Shown in pieces: positions 28,516 to 37,535 of a stretch of DNA of 64,000 nucleotides (position 1 is its first letter; each line of letters begins with the position of its first letter). The stretch is taken from contig NZ_AP027362.1 of the NCBI RefSeq assembly GCF_030295935.1, forward strand, positions 992,001 through 1,056,000, in the 5' to 3' direction. Position numbers and translations under genes: made by a program. Under the pieces are notes generated by a model, which saw only the letters and a program-made list of their open reading frames with translations, made no database searches and had not been told where the DNA came from. Source of the stretch: Thalassotalea piscium. GTDB taxonomy: Bacteria > Pseudomonadota > Gammaproteobacteria > Enterobacterales > Alteromonadaceae.

Positions 28516-30063
28516 TTAGTTACTTGCTGCGCGAGCTTCTTTTATCTCTGCAATAGCTTGAGCCCGATGTATGCTGTTTAAGGTATGAATTAATGCTAAC
28601 CCTGACGCTTCAATAACGTCGGTAGTTAAGCCGTAACCATGAAAGTTTCTGCCTTGCCACGTCACCACAATATCCGCTTTACCTAAACCATCTTCACCAG
28701 AGCCTTTATTAGAGATTTTGTAATCGGTAACTTCAAAATCTATGTCAACAGCGGCCTTTATAGCGCGATATAATGCATCAACAGGTCCATTACCCGTAGC
28801 CGATGTTACTTGGCTATACTCACCCGAAAGTAATTTAATACTTGCAGTAGCAAAGTCTCCACCTGATTGAACGTTTAAGGTGTTTAAATGGTAATAGTCT
28901 TGATCGTCTTTTTGTTGAATATTAAATAATAAGGCTTCTAGGTCATCATCAAATACTTGACCTTTTTTGTCTGCTAGTGCTAAAAAATCGCTGTATAACT
29001 TTTCTAACTCGTAATCTGATTCTTTGTAGCCAAGGCTCTCCATCCGATGCTTGATAACATGTCGTCCGCTACGAGAGGTCAAATTCAATTTGGTTTTTGC
29101 AATACCAACGCTTTCTGGCGTCATAATTTCATAGGTATTGCTTGCTTTTAACATGCCGTCTTGATGAATGCCAGAAGAGTGACTAAAGGCGTTGCCACCT
29201 ACAATCGCTTTATTTAATTGCACTGGCATATTGCAAAGCTGGCTGACTAATTTAGAGGTTCTGGCGATTTCTTGATGATTAATATTAGTATGAACGCCTA
29301 AAAACTCTTGGCGAGTTTTCATGATCATGGCAACTTCTTCTAATGAGCAGTTGCCAGCACGTTCACCAATACCATTAATGGTGCATTCAATTTGTCTTGC
29401 ACCGGCTTGTACTGCTGCCATTGAGTTAGCGACAGCTAAGCCTAAATCATTGTGACAATGCACTGATATTATTGCTTTATCAATATTAGGTACACGATTA
29501 AATAAATTGGTAATAATACCGCCAAACTCATTGGGTAACGTATAGCCAACAGTGTCTGGAATATTGATTGTATTAGCGCCGGCTTTTATTGCATTTTCAA
29601 CCATACGGCATAAGTTATCGATAGGGGTACGGCCAGCATCTTCACAAGAAAATTCAACATCGTCAGTAAATTGCCTAGCATACTTTATTGCATGAATCGC
29701 CATTGCCTCAACATCTGAAAAGTCTTTACGTAACTTTTGTTGAACATGAACATCTGAAGTTGAAATAAACGTATGTATTCTAAATTGATCTGCAACTGAT
29801 AAAGCATCGGCACAGGCTTTTATGTCACCTTCAACTGCGCGTGCTAAGCCACAGACAATCGAGTTTTTAACAGTTTTGGCAATTTGCTTTACTGAGTCAA
29901 AATCTCCAGGGGAAGAGACTGGAAATCCTGCTTCAATAATATCAACACCTAGTCTTTCTATAGCTTGCGCAATTTGAAGTTTTTCATGCACCGATAAACT
30001 TGCCGTTAATGCTTGTTCGCCGTCACGTAAAGTGGTGTCAAAAATTATGACTTTGTTGTCCAT
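28516..30063 (-). CDS. leuA: 2-isopropylmalate synthase
   Basis: First committed step of leucine synthesis: acetyl-CoA plus 2-ketoisovalerate. The 515-residue protein has a TIM-barrel N-terminal catalytic domain ([44 protein letters not shown]) and a C-terminal allosteric LeuA dimer domain that gives leucine feedback inhibition. ATG at 30063 is preferred over a TTG 15 bp upstream, because AGGATAGAGA lies directly before the ATG and the family begins at this point. It is preceded by a leucine-rich leader peptide and attenuator. Confidence 0.97.
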   Translation of the reverse strand: MDNKVIIFDTTLRDGEQALTASLSVHEKLQIAQAIERLGVDIIEAGFPVSSPGDFDSVKQIAKTVKNSIVCGLARAVEGDIKACADALSVADQFRIHTFISTSDVHVQQKLRKDFSDVEAMAIHAIKYARQFTDDVEFSCEDAGRTPIDNLCRMVENAIKAGANTINIPDTVGYTLPNEFGGIITNLFNRVPNIDKAIISVHCHNDLGLAVANSMAAVQAGARQIECTINGIGERAGNCSLEEVAMIMKTRQEFLGVHTNINHQEIARTSKLVSQLCNMPVQLNKAIVGGNAFSHSSGIHQDGMLKASNTYEIMTPESVGIAKTKLNLTSRSGRHVIKHRMESLGYKESDYELEKLYSDFLALADKKGQVFDDDLEALLFNIQQKDDQDYYHLNTLNVQSGGDFATASIKLLSGEYSQVTSATGNGPVDALYRAIKAAVDIDFEVTDYKISNKGSGEDGLGKADIVVTWQGRNFHGYGLTTDVIEASGLALIHTLNSIHRAQAIAEIKEARAASN

Positions 30064-30103
30064 TTCTCTATCCTTCAATTGATACGCTAATAATTTTTGG
30101 CAT

Positions 30104-30134
30104 AAAAAAACCCGCGATTATTAGCGCGGGTTTT
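30104..30134 (-). terminator. leu operon attenuator (terminator)
   Basis: On the minus strand AAAACCCGCG / CGCGGGTTTT encloses an 8-nt loop and is followed by a run of T. It lies between the leader peptide and leuA, the position of a transcription attenuator. Confidence 0.9.
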
Positions 30135-30168
30135 AAGTAATTTATATTAAATTTAAATATTAAAAAGC

Positions 30169-30231
30169 TTATCCGCACACATAGTGTATGAGGAGGAGGT
30201 TGGTAGCGATTTTAATGGTTAAATTCATCAT
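30169..30231 (-). CDS. leuL: leu operon leader peptide
   Basis: A 20-residue open frame begins with two adjacent ATG codons and reads MMNLTIKIATNLLLIHYVCG before TAA. Its centre has three consecutive CTC leucine codons, which are rare in this AT-rich genome, plus one TTA. A candidate promoter lies just upstream and a strong terminator lies 35 bp downstream, before leuA. Family knowledge: stalling of ribosomes at leucine codons lets an antiterminator form in leu attenuation. It would not be found by gene callers with a length cutoff. The ribosome-binding site is weak (AAGAA). Confidence 0.85.
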   Translation of the reverse strand: MMNLTIKIATNLLLIHYVCG

Positions 30232-30258
30232 TTCTTGTTAATTGTACTTTTGTAAATA

Positions 30259-30286
30259 AATATAGTGTTTATCAATGCTATATCAA
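30259..30286 (-). promoter_or_regulatory. Candidate leu operon promoter
   Basis: TTGATA (30286-30281), a 16-bp spacer, then TATATT (30264-30259) on the minus strand, about 28 bp upstream of the leader peptide ATG. Read by eye. Confidence 0.6.
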
Positions 30287-30397
30287 TAACGTATTTAGCC
30301 TGTCTAAGTCAAATAATAATTCATAAAATTAATATATAAATTATAACTATTGCTTACATTAATTTGTTTTATGTGATGATTAGCTTATGAATATAAT

Positions 30398-31135
30398 TTA
30401 TAACTTCCCAGAAATATAATTTTTTCGTAACCACCAGAGATGAGCTCTATACTTTATGTTGCGGATAAAACTAGTGGTTTTTTTGCCATGGTATCCGCCA
30501 TTAAGGGCAACAATATCGCTCGGTAATTCGAGGTTTTCTGAAATTGAATAAGGGCGAAGTCCATATACCGAAAGGTTAAGCTCTGTACAAAACTGCATAT
30601 CAATATCTACGGGGCGATAAAACTTAGTTCGGGCGAGTAACTTTTTAGCCCCAGCTAAAGTAATTGTATAGCCCGTAGCGCAATTAGGAATTTTATTAAA
30701 GTTAATTAATTCAAAGTCATCGGTAAGTGTTAATGTTTGTGTTGGTTTATGCGCTCTGTTATCAGACAGTTTAATCAGGTCATACTTCTTTAAGGTATCA
30801 GCTAGTTGAAATATATCAACAAAGTTAGGTTCAATTGTTAAGTCGTCTTCAAGAATTACCGCGTATTCGATATTTTCTTCAACCATTTTTCGCCAAGCAT
30901 TCTTGTGGCTTATATAACAGCCTATCTCTCCAACGCTTAAGTCAGCCCTGAAGTACTTTTTGTTTAAGTCACTTGAATATTCACTCGCTATTTCTTCAGG
31001 CGTTAAGTCTGTGCCTTTTACCGCTTGAATGCGCGAATAATTGACATTAATCGCCTTTAACTGTTTGTCCATTTTCTGCATGCGTTCTAGTGCAGAGTCT
31101 AAGTTTATAACATATACAGGGCAGTTATTGTTCAA
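30398..31135 (-). CDS. Glycosyltransferase family 25 protein
   Basis: A 245-residue sugar transferase of the LPS/lipooligosaccharide type. Family 25 signatures are the N-terminal VYVINLDSALERMQKMDKQL, RIQAVKGTDL, SVGEIGCYISHKNAWRKM, the nucleotide-sugar motif AVILEDDLTI and GYTITLAGAKKLL. The start is TTG at 31135 (TAGG 7 bp upstream), since no upstream ATG exists and a downstream one would remove the conserved N-terminus. The neighbour upstream on the same strand is a Wzi-like protein, together suggesting a surface-polysaccharide role. The acceptor is unknown. Confidence 0.88.
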   Translation of the reverse strand: MNNNCPVYVINLDSALERMQKMDKQLKAINVNYSRIQAVKGTDLTPEEIASEYSSDLNKKYFRADLSVGEIGCYISHKNAWRKMVEENIEYAVILEDDLTIEPNFVDIFQLADTLKKYDLIKLSDNRAHKPTQTLTLTDDFELINFNKIPNCATGYTITLAGAKKLLARTKFYRPVDIDMQFCTELNLSVYGLRPYSISENLELPSDIVALNGGYHGKKTTSFIRNIKYRAHLWWLRKNYISGKL

Positions 31136-31181
31136 GGTGTACCTACCAATTAGAGTGAATGATTTATTAGGTTATACTAAT

Positions 31182-32708
31182 CTACAAGTTGTGTTCAATA
31201 TTAAGGAACACGTTTGTGGTATTTTTATTATTACTACTGTTTGTAAACTTAGACTTGCTTAAGTCTACCCCTAAAGTAAAGCGCCAGTTTTTGTAACTAT
31301 GTTGTACTTTAGTTGAGAACATCAGTATTTCTTCAGCCACTTTAGTCAGTGGGTTGCCAATTAATGGATTATTTGGTGCTTTGTCATTATCGTCAATATT
31401 GAGCTCTAAGTGACGCAACTTTACGGTTAGATCAGTATCTTGATTAATACTGGTTATTAATCCTAGCACCCTTGTTTTAGCATCATTGTCGTATAAATTA
31501 CCGAGCGTTCTTTGATTATAACGCATGCCTGTTTTATAAATATGGTGTTCATAAAAGCAGTTACCAATAAAGTTAGTACTTCCTTCCACACAGTCAGTGT
31601 AGGTTGATGCTTGCTCGAAGTATATTTTAGCTGGTTGTGAAAATAAGTTTAGGTTAACTTCCATACCCAACTGTGTTTGTATTTCCGTTAAAAAACTTAA
31701 GGTGTTGTCATTGCCATCTTCAGCTAATGACTCTCCGTATAGAGCCAATTGTATATCAAAAAGATTAAACCCGTAGCGAAAGTCGTAACCTGCCTGTTGG
31801 TTACCAGGCTCTGGATTAAGTAAACAATCGAGCCCACCAGCACCACAATTGTCTTTGCCAATAAAGACATTCCAAAAAGTTGATAAGTCTTGTGGTCGAC
31901 CTTCACCGCCCCACTGAGCTAGTCGTGTTAAGCCAATTTCTAAGCCTTCTAATGGCTTAAAATTGAGTCTAAACCCCCAAAGCAGTGTGTCTTTTATAAT
32001 TCGCTCATCGTCCATTATCCCCATAAAAGTTGTTACAGTCCAAGGGATATCTATTTCTGTAAAGGGGACTGTTACCGGAATTGCTGATTTACGTGTAATA
32101 GCAATAGCGGGAATTGGTCGCGCGTTGTTGGTTAATGCTAAGTTGCTATCTGACCCTTGCCCCCACCATCTATCTTGCATACCTGCAGATATAACCCAGT
32201 TACCTACGTAAGTAGCAATATAGCTACCGTCAAAGCGTGTATAGCTTTCACCATTGACAGGAGAGTCGCTATAACTTGACGCTATTTTCATGGCAAACGA
32301 ATCGTTCATGAACGTTTTATGTAGGGTTATATTGTTTTTCGTTCGAAAGCTATCACCAAAACTGGTAAAACGATTATCTTTGAGCGCGATATTCGCTTCT
32401 ATTTTAGTGATGTTTTTTTTAGCAAGTTTAAGTTGATGGTTAATATAACTTAATGCCGCTTTATCTTGTTCATTTAACGATGAGTAATCTATTTTATTCA
32501 AATCTCTCGCAATATCAGCCCACATTAAAGGATAAGTAGAAACTGGCGTTTTGATATAGCCTTGATCGGCAAGTAACTGTATTTTTGCTTTGAGAAATAT
32601 ATTTGATGTATCAATCCAAGGCTCTGATTTAGCTGGAGCTATGCCTGAAATTGAAAGCAAAATTAATAGAAAAACACGAGTAGTGGTTAAGCGTAATTTT
32701 TTTAACAC
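31182..32708 (-). CDS. Wzi-family capsule assembly outer-membrane protein
   Basis: A 508-residue outer-membrane beta-barrel with a signal peptide (about 1-27, ends APAKSEPW). The N-terminal helical motif (DTSNIFLKAKIQLLADQGYIKTPVSTYPLMW) matches the start of Wzi-family proteins. Barrel strands follow, with the conserved GMQDRWWGQGSDSNLALTNNARPIPAI segment. In capsule producers Wzi attaches capsular polysaccharide to the cell surface. The start is GTG at 32708. It is followed by the GT25 gene 46 bp downstream, probably one transcript. No other capsule genes are in the window. Confidence 0.87.
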   Translation of the reverse strand: MLKKLRLTTTRVFLLILLSISGIAPAKSEPWIDTSNIFLKAKIQLLADQGYIKTPVSTYPLMWADIARDLNKIDYSSLNEQDKAALSYINHQLKLAKKNITKIEANIALKDNRFTSFGDSFRTKNNITLHKTFMNDSFAMKIASSYSDSPVNGESYTRFDGSYIATYVGNWVISAGMQDRWWGQGSDSNLALTNNARPIPAIAITRKSAIPVTVPFTEIDIPWTVTTFMGIMDDERIIKDTLLWGFRLNFKPLEGLEIGLTRLAQWGGEGRPQDLSTFWNVFIGKDNCGAGGLDCLLNPEPGNQQAGYDFRYGFNLFDIQLALYGESLAEDGNDNTLSFLTEIQTQLGMEVNLNLFSQPAKIYFEQASTYTDCVEGSTNFIGNCFYEHHIYKTGMRYNQRTLGNLYDNDAKTRVLGLITSINQDTDLTVKLRHLELNIDDNDKAPNNPLIGNPLTKVAEEILMFSTKVQHSYKNWRFTLGVDLSKSKFTNSSNNKNTTNVFLNIEHNL

Positions 32709-32872
32709 GAGGTATTATGCCTTAGCTTTTATTTATACAGAGGTTATAGGTGCTTATTTGTGATAAGAATAATATCAATTTTACTAGCTATGTAACCGTT
32801 TTTACTGCGTATAAAGTAGAACATCTAATAAATAAAACAGATATAAGCTTGTTCGAACTGATCAAGTTTGTA

Positions 32873-32902
32873 AAAGCGTAATAAAATTAATGATTACGCT
32901 TT
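32873..32902 (-). terminator. Candidate terminator downstream of ygiM homologue
   Basis: AAAGCGTAAT / ATTACGCTTT with a 10-nt loop and a short T-run on the minus strand, 23 bp after the stop codon. Confidence 0.6.
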
Positions 32903-32924
32903 CACCGTTTTATATTGTGAGCGA

Positions 32925-33524
32925 TCAGCCCCAGTTATCCATAGACGATCTTTTTCGACCGCCAATTTTGGGAATTATTAAGCCTAATAACAAACCAATA
33001 ACTAACACTACTGCGCCATTAAAGAACCATTCTTTCTTAAGTTCAGTATCTTGATTTTTGATTTTGAGCTTTGTTTCTTCAAGTTCTTGATTCAATTCAC
33101 TTACTTTATTATCGAAAACTTTAGCGTCTTTGTTAAGTCTTGCTATTTCACTATTTGCTTGATCAAGTTGATTTAAAAGACCCGCATTATCACTTGAGTT
33201 ATTGGCCAATTGAGTTTTTAAACGAGCAACTTGATCACGAACCCCTGGAGTTGTTGAGATATATTTATCCTCCACCCATGTTTCTCGTCCTTTGCTGTCT
33301 ATAATTTGGGTATAGTCGTTTTCTGCTTTGCCAGTGAGCTTAATTTCTTCGCCAGCAGTAATGGTGCCTAAAATACGGTAGTTATTTCCTGGTCCAGTAT
33401 GCATGTAAATAAACAGGTCGTCAGAAATATAACCTGCTACTAAATTATCGGTTGCTTCTTCTGCTAGTAATACAGAACTAAAAAGGAAAAAAATACTAGC
33501 AAATAAACATTTTATGATTTTCAT
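32925..33524 (-). CDS. ygiM: TIGR04211-type SH3 domain membrane protein (YgiM-like)
   Basis: A 199-residue envelope protein. The signal peptide (about 1-22) is followed by a bacterial SH3 domain (VAGYISDDLFIYMHTGPGNNYRILGTI, residues 28-92) and a coiled coil (about 98-165). A C-terminal membrane helix (FNGAVVLVIGLLLGLIIP) and a short basic cytoplasmic tail complete it. This layout matches E. coli YgiM. Function of the family is not established. It is divergent from the ygiF homologue; in E. coli ygiM lies beside cca. Confidence 0.87.
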   Translation of the reverse strand: MKIIKCLFASIFFLFSSVLLAEEATDNLVAGYISDDLFIYMHTGPGNNYRILGTITAGEEIKLTGKAENDYTQIIDSKGRETWVEDKYISTTPGVRDQVARLKTQLANNSSDNAGLLNQLDQANSEIARLNKDAKVFDNKVSELNQELEETKLKIKNQDTELKKEWFFNGAVVLVIGLLLGLIIPKIGGRKRSSMDNWG

Positions 33525-33699
33525 GGCTTACCAAATTCTCTAACGATATTTTTACTAAAAATAGTAGGGTTTTGTGACGAGGGAATCAAGCTAAGTTTTC
33601 GCTAAATCAGGTATTTCTTCAATATTGTTGTGTAAAAAGTATTGCTAGAGCCTAAATGCTTTTGTATGGTGTGCTTTTGTTAGTCAAATTTAGGCATAT

Positions 33700-35196
33700 A
33701 TGAATACTGAGGTAGAGCTGAAATATCTGGTCTTATCATCCGATGTAGAGGCAAAAGTTACATCACTACTAACTACTGAAGGAATTTCTTTTGATAAAAA
33801 GAGTAAAGAGCTGTCAAATTGTTATTTTGACACTGCTGATTTAACCCTTAGAAAAAAAGATTATGGTTTAAGAGTTCGTGGTTGTGAAAATAAATTTGAG
33901 CAAACCATAAAAACAGCAGGGGTTGTTGTTGGGGGCCTACATAAAAGGCCCGAATATAATGTTGATATACAAAGCACTTTCCCTGACTTATCACTTTTCC
34001 CCAAAAATATTTGGTCGCCTGAAGATAATATAGAAAAAATACAACAACAATTAATTTCACTATTTGACACTGACTTCACGCGAATTATTTGGCTTGTTGA
34101 TTTTAAAGATAGCAAGATTGAATTAGCATTTGATCAAGGCAAAATAAGCTCTGATGGGCAACATCTCGATATTTCAGAAATTGAATTAGAATTAGTTGAA
34201 GGCAGTATTGAGCACTTATTTGATTTAGCTAAGACACTCTTTAAATGTTTACTGGTTCGCCCAGGCTTAAAAAGTAAAGCAGCTCGTGGTTATCAGCTTT
34301 GGCATAAATTAGGGCCGAAAGATCTTGATGAAAACATACAAATTGATACCAGTGGCGTTACCTTAACTGAAAGTTTTAGCCAAGGAATAGCACATTGTTT
34401 GAATCAGTTGCATTTGGCCGTTGATAATTATATTCGAGAACCGACTTATGTTCATTTAGTGCAGGCTGTTAATGTATTAGTGATGTTACGGCATGGTTTC
34501 TGGTTATTTGATTTGCGCCTGAATGAAAAAGGGCAGGGGATCCGTGAACAAATTAGTTATTTTATTCATTTGTTTGCGTGGTTAGATAATGCAGTTTATT
34601 TTCAAGAGTTAATGAATAAAACAGGAAATTATCGCAAAAAACTTGAATTAAGTGACCAGTTAATTGAGCAGCTTCGCATTGAAAAACAACGCTTTCCGGA
34701 GCCTGCAGATGTTATAGCGCTTATTCATGGTGAACGTTTCAATCAGCTTCAGCTATCTTTAGTGGAACTTGTTATTTCTAAAGCGGAGCAAGTGTTTATT
34801 CCGTATACCGGCGAGATTAACTATCGCGAATATGCAACAGAAAAACTGTCAGCAAGTTTACATGATTTGAAGTCGGTTTTATCTGAAGATAGTGTAACGA
34901 TTGATCAGTACCTTGGTGTAAGAAAGTTAGTGAGAAGAAGCTTATTAACCGGTGGCTGGTTTGGACTATTGTTTGATGCCAAGTTATGTAATCAATTTAG
35001 ACGTCCATGGCTAGATTTACAGCAAGGGCTTGGGGAATTAAGAAGTTTATCGATAATTCATCAGCAGCTTAAGCGCTTAGAAGATGCACCTAACAAACTA
35101 ATTAGTTGGCAGCAAAGTAAATTAGATAATTTGTTAATGGCATTAGAGCATAGTCGTTTAAGTGCCACGTCGCAGCAGCCCTACTGGTTAGATTGA
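33700..35196 (+). CDS. ygiF: Inorganic triphosphatase with CYTH and CHAD domains
   Basis: A 498-residue protein. The N-terminal CYTH domain has the signature ExExK at residues 4-8 (NTEVELKYL) and further acidic and basic tunnel residues (LRVRG, EQTIKT, EIELELVEG); it hydrolyses tripolyphosphate in the E. coli homologue. The C-terminal CHAD helical domain (about 225-490), with conserved histidines (MLRHGFWLFD), is thought to bind polyphosphate. In E. coli ygiF is immediately followed by glnE; here six kilobases of a PspA-centred module lie between them. Confidence 0.93.
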   Translation: MNTEVELKYLVLSSDVEAKVTSLLTTEGISFDKKSKELSNCYFDTADLTLRKKDYGLRVRGCENKFEQTIKTAGVVVGGLHKRPEYNVDIQSTFPDLSLFPKNIWSPEDNIEKIQQQLISLFDTDFTRIIWLVDFKDSKIELAFDQGKISSDGQHLDISEIELELVEGSIEHLFDLAKTLFKCLLVRPGLKSKAARGYQLWHKLGPKDLDENIQIDTSGVTLTESFSQGIAHCLNQLHLAVDNYIREPTYVHLVQAVNVLVMLRHGFWLFDLRLNEKGQGIREQISYFIHLFAWLDNAVYFQELMNKTGNYRKKLELSDQLIEQLRIEKQRFPEPADVIALIHGERFNQLQLSLVELVISKAEQVFIPYTGEINYREYATEKLSASLHDLKSVLSEDSVTIDQYLGVRKLVRRSLLTGGWFGLLFDAKLCNQFRRPWLDLQQGLGELRSLSIIHQQLKRLEDAPNKLISWQQSKLDNLLMALEHSRLSATSQQPYWLD

Positions 35197-35201
35197 ATTG
35201 G

Positions 35202-35224
35202 TTCTAGGATCTTAGATCCTAGAA
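35202..35224. terminator. Hairpin between convergent ygiF and 107-residue gene
   Basis: TTCTAGGATCT / AGATCCTAGAA, an 11-bp perfect stem with a one-base centre, fills the 28-bp gap between the two convergent stop codons. It probably limits read-through both ways, though no strong T-run follows. Confidence 0.6.
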
Positions 35225-35548
35225 TTATTGTTTATTTGTCACGTAGTTAATTAAATCGTCCATAAGCCTACGCTTTATTTCAAGCTGTTGCTCTGCATCT
35301 AATTGATATTTTTCAGCAAGTACTTGGTAATCATCTAATGAAAGACTGACTGTTAAGCGAGGTCTTTTAGGCCTTTTATTTGTAGTAAGGCCTAGTATAT
35401 CTCGAATTTTATCTGACGGGCTTAAGCCGTCTTCAAGAGCTTCTTTTCGGATTTCTAATTGTATTTTTTCATCCATATCAAAAGCGACTTGAGTGGCTTT
35501 AGCCGCTTTTAATGATGAATGCCATTTCTCTGGTATTTCTCTACTCAC
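35225..35548 (-). CDS. Small protein of unknown function at the end of the PspA operon
   Basis: A 107-residue, charged, soluble protein without signal peptide or membrane segment. It is predicted by eye to be mostly helical, with RPRLTVSLSLDDYQVLAEKYQLD resembling a ribbon-helix-helix type strand-helix, which hints at DNA binding but is not proof. GTG start at 35548 with AGGAAG 7 bp before it; the DUF2491 stop codon lies inside this ribosome-binding region, so translation is coupled. Fourth gene of the yjfI-pspA-DUF2491 transcript. Family not recognised. Confidence 0.7.
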   Translation of the reverse strand: MSREIPEKWHSSLKAAKATQVAFDMDEKIQLEIRKEALEDGLSPSDKIRDILGLTTNKRPKRPRLTVSLSLDDYQVLAEKYQLDAEQQLEIKRRLMDDLINYVTNKQ

Positions 35549-35550
35549 GA

Positions 35551-36189
35551 TTAACTTCCTGGATACATATCAACGATGTCGGTAGTTGGGCGATACATGG
35601 TCAGAAAAACATCAGTGTCGCCATCCTGCCAAACTTCTAGTTCGATCCCACAATACTCATCTTGATCTAATAACTGATATAACTCAAATTGTTCGCCGGA
35701 GTCTTCACCCTCGTACTTAGATAGTGTTTCGTGACGATCGTCTTTGCGATGAAAGTAGCCAACTTGTGCATAAATGCGTTGCTGATATTGCTCGGCTGTC
35801 CAACCACTTGTTTGGCTATTGTCGTTTTGACGTTGCAATATAGCGTTACCTGGTTCATCAAAAATGGTCGCAAAATCGTCTAAATTAAACAAAGTTTCAA
35901 CATCTTGGTGATCAATCTTTACTGAAAATTTCAGGTAGGTTTTATCATCTACGTCAAGCGATAAATAAAGCTCGATATTATTGTTGCCTGAAAGAACCCA
36001 TTCTGTTTGTGTTTTATTCTCGAATTCGTATGTGTTTACTGCGGTTACTTGGAATTGTGCTGAGCGTAAACTTTCAGGTAAAGCGAAACTGTCTGTCAAT
36101 GCGATAATATCATTAACCATAAGATCGTTAGCTTGGCTTATTTTTCTTTGTGGTTGTTCTTTCTTAAAAATATTTTTTAGAAAGCTCAT
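35551..36189 (-). CDS. DUF2491 protein (YjfK-like)
   Basis: A 212-residue acidic cytoplasmic protein of the DUF2491 type, like E. coli YjfK, which also sits beside a PspA homologue (YjfJ). The N-terminus is SFLKNIFKKE; conserved-looking motifs are GWTAEQYQQRIYAQVGYFHR and LYQLLDQDEYCGIELEVW. No catalytic motif is evident. It lies 71 bp after pspA, with a hairpin in the gap, and 2 bp before the next gene. Role probably linked to the PspA-like membrane response. Confidence 0.85.
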   Translation of the reverse strand: MSFLKNIFKKEQPQRKISQANDLMVNDIIALTDSFALPESLRSAQFQVTAVNTYEFENKTQTEWVLSGNNNIELYLSLDVDDKTYLKFSVKIDHQDVETLFNLDDFATIFDEPGNAILQRQNDNSQTSGWTAEQYQQRIYAQVGYFHRKDDRHETLSKYEGEDSGEQFELYQLLDQDEYCGIELEVWQDGDTDVFLTMYRPTTDIVDMYPGS

Positions 36190-36207
36190 AGTTTATCACC
36201 ATAAATA

Positions 36208-36238
36208 ACATACCTGAACGCATTGCGTTCAGGTATGT
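36208..36238 (-). other. Intercistronic 15-bp-arm palindrome in the PspA operon
   Basis: ACATACCTGAACGCA / TGCGTTCAGGTATGT with a single central base lies between the pspA stop and the DUF2491 start. There is no T-run, so an mRNA-stabilising or attenuating hairpin that favours upstream genes is more likely than a full terminator. Confidence 0.65.
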
Positions 36239-36260
36239 GGTACGTTTAACAAGCTTAAAG

Positions 36261-36950
36261 TTATTTTTGCTTAGCCTTTAAGCGCTCAAGTACAGAGTTT
36301 GCACTATTATCAGTCCCACCAATTCCTGCTTCTTTAAGCTGTGCAGCTAAAGAGGTATCTGCGTTTTCTGAAGCAAGTACTTCTGCAGCTTTCATTTTAT
36401 CATCAAACTTTTGCTGCTTAGCTTTAATACGCTCAAGTGAGTCTTTTGCGCTTAATAGCTTAGAGTTACTTGATGAAAAGTTATCAGTAATGGCTGACGT
36501 TGCTTTTTGTACACTTTCAGTAGTTTTTACCATAGATAACTGGCGCTTGTACTCTTGCACTTGGCGTTCACTTTTCTTCACTAGTTCTTTTAGGCGGTTA
36601 GCACTGCCTTCAAAGCTGTCTAACGCTTGTTGTTGGTTTGATAATTCGCTTTCTAGCGTTGATATTTTTTCAGCAACAGCTAGTGCTAATGTTTCATCAC
36701 CTTTTTCAAGTGCTTGTACGGCATAACCTTCATGCTCTACAACTTCACGCTTTATGCGATCAACTTCTCTGCTTGCAGCCATTTGTTGCGCCATAACGCC
36801 AGTTAAATCACGTTTAGCTTTTGTTAAGTGGTTTTCAGCGTCACGAATTTCTTGTTCAAAAATACGCGTTGCATTTGAATCAACAATTGATTCACCAACT
36901 TCTGTAGCACCACCTCGGATAGCGGTCATAATTTTTTTAAAAATACTCAT
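36261..36950 (-). CDS. PspA/IM30-family protein (YjfJ-like)
   Basis: A 229-residue almost entirely helical protein. It has the N-terminal amphipathic segment (SIFKKIMTAIRGGATEVGESIVD) and long coiled coils (about residues 25-190) of the PspA/Vipp1 ESCRT-III-like family. Such proteins polymerise on stressed inner membranes. It is YjfJ-like, not the classical PspA: there is no pspBC or pspF nearby, and the gene lies between DUF2170 and DUF2491 genes as in the yjf cluster of E. coli. 21 bp after yjfI. Confidence 0.92.
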   Translation of the reverse strand: MSIFKKIMTAIRGGATEVGESIVDSNATRIFEQEIRDAENHLTKAKRDLTGVMAQQMAASREVDRIKREVVEHEGYAVQALEKGDETLALAVAEKISTLESELSNQQQALDSFEGSANRLKELVKKSERQVQEYKRQLSMVKTTESVQKATSAITDNFSSSNSKLLSAKDSLERIKAKQQKFDDKMKAAEVLASENADTSLAAQLKEAGIGGTDNSANSVLERLKAKQK

Positions 36951-36971
36951 AATAATCTCCTTGGGTGGTTA

Positions 36972-37385
36972 TTAAATTAGGTAGTCGCTCATATCATCAA
37001 TAATTTCAATTGCATTATTATTGAGTACGGCAAGTTCATGTTCAATGTCACTGAACGTTGAGTTAATTGATAAGGCGCCAAACAATACATATTTATCACC
37101 AATTTTTGAAAAAGATGATAATGGCATTGGAATGTTCATCTCTAACATGCTTTCATGTAGGTCATGTATGCTGTCAGCTTTAACTTCATCTTTGCCCCAT
37201 AAATAAGTAATACATAATATTTGGTCGTCAGTAACTGAAACAAATATTGGTAACTCTTCACGATCAATGACGGTAATTTGTAATACGTCTACTTCGCCTG
37301 AAATAGGTTGACAGTCGAACACCATCCCTGTTTCTGAATTATCAGCAAGTGCATTTAAGTGGTTAGCAATTTTATGAATATTCAT
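36972..37385 (-). CDS. DUF2170 protein (YjfI-like)
   Basis: A 137-residue cytoplasmic protein. The start is ATG at 37385 with AGGAAG 4 bp before it; an upstream extension adds nine residues without a ribosome-binding site. Motifs are VLQITVIDREELPIFVSVTDDQILCITYLW and PMPLSSFSKIGDKYVLFGALS, typical of DUF2170/YjfI. It is first in the four-gene transcript yjfI-pspA-DUF2491-unknown. Two copies of a 13-bp palindrome lie 66-113 bp upstream. Function unknown. Confidence 0.87.
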   Translation of the reverse strand: MNIHKIANHLNALADNSETGMVFDCQPISGEVDVLQITVIDREELPIFVSVTDDQILCITYLWGKDEVKADSIHDLHESMLEMNIPMPLSSFSKIGDKYVLFGALSINSTFSDIEHELAVLNNNAIEIIDDMSDYLI

Positions 37386-37450
37386 ATTCTTCCTCGTATT
37401 TTTCTGTAACATTTAATTATTCATTGCTTATGAATAACCAATGTCGCTTC

Positions 37451-37498
37451 GACATATTATGTCGATGTGGGTAATTTAGCATTTAGACATAATATGTC
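37451..37498. promoter_or_regulatory. Paired palindromic operator sites upstream of yjfI
   Basis: GACATATTATGTC at 37451-37463 (with TCGA extensions, a 17-bp palindrome) and GACATAATATGTC at 37486-37498, the same site read on the other strand. Centres are 35 bp apart, about three and a third helical turns. A third identical site precedes the companion transcript at 41277. The binding protein is not identified. Confidence 0.75.
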
Positions 37499-37535
37499 AA
37501 GCCATTATTTTAGTTTTTCTATCTTATTAATACTT

